19,722 bases of DNA, from the NCBI GenBank assembly GCA_030631625.1, contig DAOVKT010000037.1, positions 1 to 19,722 of the forward strand, in the 5' to 3' direction. The notes under the pieces were generated by a model. That model made no database searches. It saw only the letters and a program-made list of their open reading frames with translations, and was not told the origin of the DNA. How positions within the stretch are numbered: the first letter of the stretch is position 1; every line of letters starts with the position of its first letter. Positions 14,559 through 19,722 of the stretch are shown here, in pieces. Both the position numbers and the translations under genes were made by a program. This DNA comes from JAGLTZ01 sp023135015 (GTDB taxonomy: Bacteria; Blakebacterota; Blakebacteria; Blakebacterales; Blakebacteraceae).

Positions 14559-15281
14559 CTAGTAACCTACCAGCAATCGATCCCCAAGTTCCGATGGCAG
14601 ACCTGCTTCTATGATAGCTTCACGCGCGCCCTCCACATCGTACTCCACGCGGATAGGAGTATAGATCCACCTTTCCGTATCCAGAATAGCCATCGCAGCG
14701 CGTGAATCGCCGTCCCTGGGTTGACCGATACTACCAGGATTCAATACCGCCCGACGGCCGTTCAGATCGATCCCCTTATCGGGGATCATCCTCATCTTGC
14801 CTTCCCCCTCGAAGAAACATCCCTGCATATGGCTGTGACCGGTGACCACAAGCTGCTGGGAGACGAGGCGCAGGGCGAGATCGGCCTGGTGGCGGTCCAG
14901 AATATAGAGCCACGCCTCGGGTGCCATTGGATGCCCGTGTACGATCTGCACATCCTCGATGTTCTCTACCAGTGGCAGGTCGCGCAGCCACTGCTGGTTC
15001 TCCTCATTCAATTGCTCACCGGTCCACGCCAGGGCCATATATGCCCTGGGGTTGAAATTGTAGGCTCCGGTATGTTCTACAGCGTGATAATCGTGATTGC
15101 CCTGGACCGTGAGCGCACAGTTCTCCCGTACCCATTCAATGCATTCCACCGGATAGGCTCCGTACCCTACCACATCCCCCACACAGACAATCATGTCCGG
15201 CCTCTCCAGCTCAACCCTGGCTGCGGTGGCCTCAAGCGCGTGGAGGTTGCCGTGGATGTCGCTCAACAGTGCAAGCTTCAT
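14559..15281 (-). CDS. Calcineurin-like metallophosphoesterase (YfcE/MJ0936-like)
   Basis: A cytoplasmic 240-residue phosphoesterase with a dinuclear metal site. All five motifs are present in order: D8xH10 (SDIHGNLHAL), GDVVGYG with D36, GNHD (61-64), HGHP (115-118) and GHSH (148-151), followed by NPGSIGQPRDGD, typical of this family. The substrate is unknown; relatives act on phosphodiesters such as cyclic nucleotides in vitro. ATG 15281 overlaps the nusB stop as ATGA, which fixes the start; the frame remains open to 15431 but that is nusB antiphase sequence. It lies between nusB and secA, and is probably co-translated with nusB. Confidence 0.9.
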   Translation of the reverse strand: MKLALLSDIHGNLHALEATAARVELERPDMIVCVGDVVGYGAYPVECIEWVRENCALTVQGNHDYHAVEHTGAYNFNPRAYMALAWTGEQLNEENQQWLRDLPLVENIEDVQIVHGHPMAPEAWLYILDRHQADLALRLVSQQLVVTGHSHMQGCFFEGEGKMRMIPDKGIDLNGRRAVLNPGSIGQPRDGDSRAAMAILDTERWIYTPIRVEYDVEGAREAIIEAGLPSELGDRLLVGY

Positions 15282-15694
15282 TCTTCCCCTTGAACCCGTT
15301 CTTTGTAGACTGAATCGAGGATCCCGTTCACAAAACGTTTGGCATCGGCTGAAGAGTATTTCTTGGTAATTTCGATCGATTCGTTTATGCACACCTTGCA
15401 GGGGATATCGGGAAAGTAGAGGAGCTCGCACAGCCCCATCCTGAGAATCAACTTATCGATCAGCGCAATCCGACCGATCTCCCAGTTGGTAGCACGCTCG
15501 GCGATAATCTTGTCCAGCTCTTCCTTCTCCTCATCCACCTTGCATGCAAGCCGGCGAACATATCCCCTCACCTCCTCATCGTAATCCGATTTCGAGAGCT
15601 GGTCGTCCACAACCGCCTCTACCGGCTCGCTGTTTATGGCCTGTGCGTAGAGAGCTTGAAGCACGATCTCACGTGCTTTCCGGCGCCGGCCCAT
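15278..15694 (-). CDS. nusB: Transcription antitermination factor NusB
   Basis: NusB pairs with S10 (NusE), binds boxA RNA and supports antitermination of rRNA operons. The 138-residue, all-helical protein has the normal length. It has MGRRRKAREIVLQALYA at the start, WEIGRIALIDKLILRMGLCE in the middle and CINESIEITKKYSSADAKRF followed by VNGILDSVYKE at the end, a classic family pattern. I chose ATG 15694, which lies two bases after the ribH stop; a longer frame to 15745 is unsupported. A G-rich run immediately upstream can serve as the ribosome site. The ribH-nusB pairing is common in bacteria. Confidence 0.96.
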   Translation of the reverse strand: MGRRRKAREIVLQALYAQAINSEPVEAVVDDQLSKSDYDEEVRGYVRRLACKVDEEKEELDKIIAERATNWEIGRIALIDKLILRMGLCELLYFPDIPCKVCINESIEITKKYSSADAKRFVNGILDSVYKERVQGEE

Positions 15695-15696
15695 TC

Positions 15697-16206
15697 CTAC
15701 CCCCCATCCTCGATGCGGCGGAGCAGATTGATCATCTCCAGGCAAGCTCTAGCCGCTTCCCTCCCGCGGTGCCTTTCCCTCCATTCCTTTCCCCCGGTGG
15801 GATCGGGATCGAGGCCCGACCGGATTCTGGCCTGTTCCATATCCTCCACTGTGAGCACCCCGGTCGCTACCGGAATCCCCGATTCCAGACTGACCCTGCT
15901 GAGTCCTGCGACGGCTTCCCTCCCCACGTGCTCGAAATGCGCTGTCTCGCCACGGATGACACATCCCAACGCGATAAGCCCGTCGACTTCCCGCTGCCGG
16001 GCGAGCCTGTTGACCGTAAGTGGAAGTTCCAGAGCGCCCGGCACCCACACTACGATCACATCCGACTCTGCGACACCGGCCTCCTCCAGCTCCTCGAGTG
16101 TGCCCTGGAGCAGTCCCTCAACAACGGCCTTGTTGAACCGGCTGGCTACGATACCGATGCGGAGACCCGTGCCAGCGGTATCTCCCTCGACTATCCGTGG
16201 TCTCAT
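15697..16206 (-). CDS. ribH: 6,7-dimethyl-8-ribityllumazine synthase
   Basis: RibH condenses 5-amino-6-ribitylaminouracil with 3,4-dihydroxybutanone 4-phosphate to give lumazine, the penultimate step of riboflavin synthesis; the enzyme assembles as pentamers or icosahedral shells. In its 169 residues the active-site elements are visible: ASRFNKAVVEGL (21-32, with F24 and N25), VPGALELPL (55-63), GCVIRGETAHFEHV (81-94, with catalytic H90) and GIPVATGVLTVED. The C-terminal tail is slightly longer than average and basic. ATG 16206 overlaps the ribBA stop as ATGA. Confidence 0.97.
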   Translation of the reverse strand: MRPRIVEGDTAGTGLRIGIVASRFNKAVVEGLLQGTLEELEEAGVAESDVIVVWVPGALELPLTVNRLARQREVDGLIALGCVIRGETAHFEHVGREAVAGLSRVSLESGIPVATGVLTVEDMEQARIRSGLDPDPTGGKEWRERHRGREAARACLEMINLLRRIEDGG

Positions 16207-17492
16207 TCTTCCGTTCCTTGAGCCTCGCCCAGCGACAGCAGGTGCCCCAGTTTATCCTTCTTGGTCTGAAGGTACTTTGCATTGATTTCATTCGGCTCTA
16301 CCTCCAGGGGAACCCGTTCTATGACCGACAGACCGTGTCCCTTCAGACCGATGATTTTCCTGGGGTTGTTGGTCATCAGCCTGATCTGGCGCACGCCCAG
16401 ATCCCACAGTATCTGAGCGCCCACTCCGTAATCTCTGAGGTCTACTTCGAAGCCGAGCTCGATATTCGCTTCGACCGTATCCCTACCCTGGTCCTGAAGC
16501 GCATACGCGCGGATCTTGTTGGCAAGACCGATCCCGCGCCCCTCCTGTCGCATGTAGAGCAGGATTCCTTTTCCTTCCTCCTCGATCACGCTCAGGGCAA
16601 CTTCCAGCTGATCGCCGCAGTCACAGCGCATGCTGTGGAACAGATCGCCCGTGAGGCACTGACTGTGTACCCGCACGAGCACCGGCCCGCCGTCGGCCAC
16701 ATTCCCTTTCACAACGGCCATGTGATGGTGGTCGTCCACCTTGCTTTCGTAGAGGTGCATTCTGAAGGAGCCGAACCGGGTGGGAAAATCCACCTCCGCC
16801 ACCTTCGATACCAGGCACTCTATACTGCGGCGATACGCTATTAGATCCTTAATAGTGATGATGTTGAGACCGTACTCTTCGGCGATCTGCTGCAGTTCCG
16901 GCACCCGTGCCATGGTACCGTCCGCGCTCATTATCTCGCAGAGGACTCCTGCCGGTACAAGTCCCGCCATCCGTGCCAGATCCACCGATGCCTCGGTGTG
17001 GCCGGCCCTGCTCAATACTCCACCACGTTCTGCGCGCAGGGGGAAGATGTGGCCCGGGCGGGCAAGGTCTGAAGGGCGGCTTTTAGGACTGAGCAGCACC
17101 TCAACGGTACGCGCCCGGTCGTGTGCGCTGATTCCGGTCGTGGTGCCATCAACGGCGTCAACTGAAACTGTAAACGCCGTGCTCAGCTTTGCCGTATTGT
17201 CGGCAACCATCGGCCCCAGGTCGAGCTGCTCAAGCCGCTCAGGAGTCAAAGCTACACAGATCAGGCCCCGACCATGGATCGCCATGAAGTTGATCGCCTC
17301 CGGCGAAATCCGGTCGGCCGCCATGACCAGGTCTCCCTCATTCTCCCGGTCTTCATCGTCGACGATTATGACTATCTGCCCTTTGCGCATCTCGTGGATG
17401 GCATCGTCGATCGAGTTAAAGCCCGGGGCGGGCAGGACATCGGCGGGGCTCTCCCCGCTCTGGCGGGAATTAACCTCTGGCTCATTCATCAC
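16203..17492 (-). CDS. ribBA: Bifunctional 3,4-dihydroxy-2-butanone 4-phosphate synthase / GTP cyclohydrolase II
   Basis: This fusion makes both precursors of riboflavin, from ribulose 5-phosphate and from GTP. The N-terminal RibB domain (about 24-225) has DDEDRENEGDLVMAA (45-59), GTTTGISAHDRARTV (116-130), RPGHIFPLRA (145-154) and HTEASVDLARMAGL (165-178). The C-terminal RibA domain (about 226-410) has zinc ligands C279, C290 and C292 in SQCLTGDLFHSMRCDCG. It also has RQEGRGIGL (315-323) and TNNPRKIIGL. Catalytic residues of both halves look intact. The start may be GTG 17492 (GGAGGA nine bases upstream, GTGA overlap with ribE) or ATG 17489 (TGATG overlap); both give the same domains. Confidence 0.97.
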   Translation of the reverse strand: MMNEPEVNSRQSGESPADVLPAPGFNSIDDAIHEMRKGQIVIIVDDEDRENEGDLVMAADRISPEAINFMAIHGRGLICVALTPERLEQLDLGPMVADNTAKLSTAFTVSVDAVDGTTTGISAHDRARTVEVLLSPKSRPSDLARPGHIFPLRAERGGVLSRAGHTEASVDLARMAGLVPAGVLCEIMSADGTMARVPELQQIAEEYGLNIITIKDLIAYRRSIECLVSKVAEVDFPTRFGSFRMHLYESKVDDHHHMAVVKGNVADGGPVLVRVHSQCLTGDLFHSMRCDCGDQLEVALSVIEEEGKGILLYMRQEGRGIGLANKIRAYALQDQGRDTVEANIELGFEVDLRDYGVGAQILWDLGVRQIRLMTNNPRKIIGLKGHGLSVIERVPLEVEPNEINAKYLQTKKDKLGHLLSLGEAQGTEE

Positions 17493-18160
17493 AACGTCTG
17501 TTCCTCCGGGGATGGGTGTGTATCCGATCCCCTCTGAAGCAGCTGCAGATACGGTTCCAGCTGCTCCGCAACGTACTTGGCTATCATGTCCGCTTCCAGG
17601 TTGACACGTCCGCCCACCTGAAGCCGGCCGAGGGTGGTAACCTCCAGGGTATGCGGTATCAACGCCACGGAGAACGCCTCCTGTGCAACGTCCACCACCG
17701 TCAGGCTGATTCCTTCGACCGTAACAGATCCTTTCGGGACGAGGTAACGCATCAGCTCCCCGGGAGCCGAGTACCAGTGTATGACCTCTCCCTCGGCCAG
17801 AGGCCGGGCGTCATAGCCTGCCGGAGGCCCTTCGAGGCGTTCCCCCACCCCGTCAACGTGCCCAAAAACAAGATGTCCGCCCAAGCCGTCCTGGAGAGTG
17901 AGGGAGAGTTCCAGGTTGATACCATCTCCCTCTTCAAGGTCGCCGAGGCTGGTCATTCGCAGGGTTTCCGGAATAGCCTCCACACTGAATTCATCTCCCG
18001 ATACTTCAACAACCGTCAAACAGACTCCGGCCACGCTGACTGAATCGCCGATCGACATTCGCTCGGCAATCTGTCTGGAACATATTGTAAATCGGCTGAC
18101 TTCTCTGCCGGGCACGATCTTCCTTACGCTTCCGATGGTCTCTACTATCCCGCTGAACAT
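17489..18160 (-). CDS. ribE: Riboflavin synthase alpha chain
   Basis: This enzyme dismutates two lumazine molecules into riboflavin and a pyrimidine product that RibH recycles. The 223-residue protein has the signature start MFSGIVETIG and two lumazine-binding repeats. The first has GDSVSVAGVCLTV (38-50) and the second PKGSVTVEGISLTV. HLVFGHVDGVG lies between them. The C-terminal tail after YVAEQLEPYL is polar. ATG 18160 has AGAGG about eight bases upstream, 18 nt after the ribD stop. The stop overlaps the ribBA start. Confidence 0.96.
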   Translation of the reverse strand: MFSGIVETIGSVRKIVPGREVSRFTICSRQIAERMSIGDSVSVAGVCLTVVEVSGDEFSVEAIPETLRMTSLGDLEEGDGINLELSLTLQDGLGGHLVFGHVDGVGERLEGPPAGYDARPLAEGEVIHWYSAPGELMRYLVPKGSVTVEGISLTVVDVAQEAFSVALIPHTLEVTTLGRLQVGGRVNLEADMIAKYVAEQLEPYLQLLQRGSDTHPSPEEQTL

Positions 18161-18178
18161 GCAGTCGACCTCTTCTTT

Positions 18179-19306
18179 CTATGATTCTGCGGGGAATGCA
18201 CTTACCAGGAGGTCTCCACCGACCTCCATGGCGTGCAATGGCCCCAGGCGGATGGGCTTCCCCAGTTCCGAGAACACGACTCCCCTGCCCGCGCCGATAA
18301 TCTTCCCTGCGATCCAGATCTGCCAGAAATCTATTAAATCCTTAGCGGCCAGTGAATAGAGTAGCATCCCACCCCCCTCGACCATGATGCTGTCTATCCC
18401 CTCGGCTGCCAGCGCCGTAAGCATGGTCGAAATATCCAGGCCTTCTTCGGAGCGGATCGGAACCGGCAGAAGCCTGGCTCCCGTAGCTCTCAATGCCTCC
18501 GCATCCGGTCCCTCCATCCGCTCCTCTCCGACCAGCAGCAGCACTTCCCCTCCAGGTTCGGAGAGCAGGCGTGCGTCGGGCGGTGTGCGCAGCCGTGCAT
18601 CAGCGATCACACGGATCGGCTGGCGCGGCAGGAGTTCACCTTCGGCGGTTCTTGCGTTCAAACGCGGGTCGTCCGCAAGGAGGGTCCCGCTGCCGACCAT
18701 GATCGCATCCACCTCTGAGCGTCGCCGTCCAACGTACTCCTGCGCTTCTTCGCCCGTCACGCCCATGGTAGCCGGACCGTGCAGTGCGGTCCGACCATCC
18801 AACGTCCTGGCGACCTTGGCTATCATTACAGGTCGCTCCTCCCGCGCCGCTCTGAAATGCCGCGCGTTCAGCCGCCTGGCGGCCTCGCACTCGACATCCT
18901 CGATAACTTCCACTCCCGCGTCACGAAGGCGTGCCATTCCCCTGCCTCTGACCGAGCGTGATGGATCCACACAGGGGATCACGACCCTTTTAATCCCCGC
19001 CCGGATAATCGCCTCGCTGCAGGGAGGAGTGCGACCATGGTGGTTGCACGGTTCAAGATTGACATAGATAGTGCCCCCCCTGGCACTCTCACCTGCCCTC
19101 TCGAGAGCTATAGCCTCCGCGTGCGGGGTGCCGGGACGCAGGTGGTACCCCTCCCCTACAATTGTGTCTCCGGAGACGACCACCGCACCCACCGCGGGGT
19201 TTGGAGGCACCGACCACAGTCCGTTGACGGCGAGCTCGAGCGCCCTGCGCATAAAGCACGCATGCCGGCTTTCAGCCGCGGATTCCGAATAACAATCACT
19301 TTTCAT
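18179..19306 (-). CDS. ribD: Bifunctional riboflavin deaminase/reductase RibD
   Basis: RibD deaminates the pyrimidine product of GTP cyclohydrolase II and then reduces its ribose ring with NADPH. In the 375-residue protein the N-terminal deaminase domain has PHAE (61-64, H62 and E64) and EPCNHHGRTPPC (85-96, zinc ligands C87 and C96). The C-terminal reductase (about 155-370) has KVARTLDGRTA, VDAIMVGSGTLLADDP and IDSIMVEGGGML. It is the first gene of the rib operon. ATG 19306 lacks a clear Shine-Dalgarno; an internal ATG at residue 19 would be too short for the family start. The 75-nt gap upstream is too small and lacks the expected motifs for an FMN riboswitch. Confidence 0.96.
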   Translation of the reverse strand: MKSDCYSESAAESRHACFMRRALELAVNGLWSVPPNPAVGAVVVSGDTIVGEGYHLRPGTPHAEAIALERAGESARGGTIYVNLEPCNHHGRTPPCSEAIIRAGIKRVVIPCVDPSRSVRGRGMARLRDAGVEVIEDVECEAARRLNARHFRAAREERPVMIAKVARTLDGRTALHGPATMGVTGEEAQEYVGRRRSEVDAIMVGSGTLLADDPRLNARTAEGELLPRQPIRVIADARLRTPPDARLLSEPGGEVLLLVGEERMEGPDAEALRATGARLLPVPIRSEEGLDISTMLTALAAEGIDSIMVEGGGMLLYSLAAKDLIDFWQIWIAGKIIGAGRGVVFSELGKPIRLGPLHAMEVGGDLLVSAFPAES

Positions 19307-19381
19307 TAGCTATGTAAGATGTACAGACATACCTGCATTCACAACCACGCCTTGGGAAAAAACAGACACATCCTGCCCTGG

Positions 19382-19722
19382 TCAGAACCGATAGCTGAAG
19401 CCCGCCAGAAGCGTCACACAATTCCCGATGCGCTTGCCGATTACATAACCGCGGTCTTTCCATGTTCCGCTCAATATCAGACCGACGCTGTCGCTCAGCC
19501 GGTAATCGGCTTCCAGGGAGAGAGCGGCGCCTTTGCCGTATAGATCCTGATCCCACAGGTCACAGGCGACCCCCAGCGACCATCTTCCCGTTTCGAGCAG
19601 ACCCGGCACGTAGAAGCCGATGCCGACATTCCTGAAAGGCCTGCCGCCTTTCAGGTAAAGCGAATAAAACTTCCCGTTCAGACGCAGGTAGTTGGTGAAA
19701 TAGAGTTCATATCCCAGGGGAG
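19382..19722 (-). CDS. C-terminal part of a putative outer-membrane beta-barrel protein (cut by window edge)
   Basis: The minus frame is open from the right edge to a TGA at 19382, giving the last 113 residues of a protein I do not recognise. The residues alternate polar and hydrophobic in short strands separated by Gly/Asp/Asn turns (YELYFTNYLRLNG, FYSLYLKGG, AALSLEADYRLSD, SVGLILSGTW). The chain ends in GFSYRF with a terminal Phe, like the C-terminal signal recognised by BAM in Gram-negative bacteria. Function is unknown. It ends 75 nt before ribD in the same direction. Confidence 0.6.
   Translation of the reverse strand, partial: PLGYELYFTNYLRLNGKFYSLYLKGGRPFRNVGIGFYVPGLLETGRWSLGVACDLWDQDLYGKGAALSLEADYRLSDSVGLILSGTWKDRGYVIGKRIGNCVTLLAGFSYRF

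Noticed and set aside
19307..19381. Possible FMN riboswitch upstream of ribD
   Set aside because: The gap is only 75 nt and the conserved core elements of the FMN aptamer (about 130-140 nt) are not seen. An element further upstream of the barrel gene is beyond the window.
1..19722. CRISPR array, prophage, insertion sequence or defence system
   Set aside because: No repeated spacers, transposase, integrase or nuclease genes are visible; all genes are housekeeping or envelope types.

Overview
This is a gene-dense bacterial housekeeping region, about 55-60% GC by eye, with nearly all genes on the minus strand. The host looks Gram-negative: there is a family 9 LPS-type glycosyltransferase, and the fragment at the right edge reads like the end of an outer-membrane beta-barrel. 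SecA is long (999 aa) and carries extra sequence in the preprotein cross-linking region, resembling SecA of the Bacteroidota/FCB group. I infer an FCB-type or related phylum, but cannot name a genus.

Layout, read in the minus direction from the right edge. The C-terminal end of a putative beta-barrel protein (19382-19722) is followed by a tight operon: ribD, ribE, ribBA, ribH, nusB and a calcineurin-like phosphoesterase, then secA, a short uncharacterised protein and a family 9 glycosyltransferase. Start and stop codons overlap or nearly touch at most of these junctions (TGATG or GTGA, ATGA, a 2-nt gap, ATGA, and GTGA near the end), which implies translational coupling. Riboflavin synthesis, transcription antitermination and protein export therefore sit on one likely transcript. 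A carD-like regulator follows (9216-9713).

The middle (6986-9179) is a mixed-strand patch. mazG and a PPC/DUF296 gene are on plus, and plsC is on minus, overlapping mazG tail to tail. Next on minus is a polytopic membrane protein (5513-6985) that joins a VTE5/dolichol-kinase-like half to a DUF92/VTE6-like half. This is the most interesting protein in the window.

The left part is a translation operon on minus. A tRNA-Val(GAC) with a good sigma70-like promoter is followed by thrS, infC, rpmI, rplT, pheS and pheT, the last cut by the left edge. This is the conserved IF3-L35-L20-PheST block.

No CRISPR array, insertion sequence, phage gene or rRNA is visible, and no gene-free stretch exceeds 130 bases. 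The less ordinary signals are the fused DUF92 protein, a perfect hairpin abutting the secA ribosome binding site, a 23-codon frame that exactly bridges secA and the next gene, and the half-length glycosyltransferase-like protein beside a full-length one.
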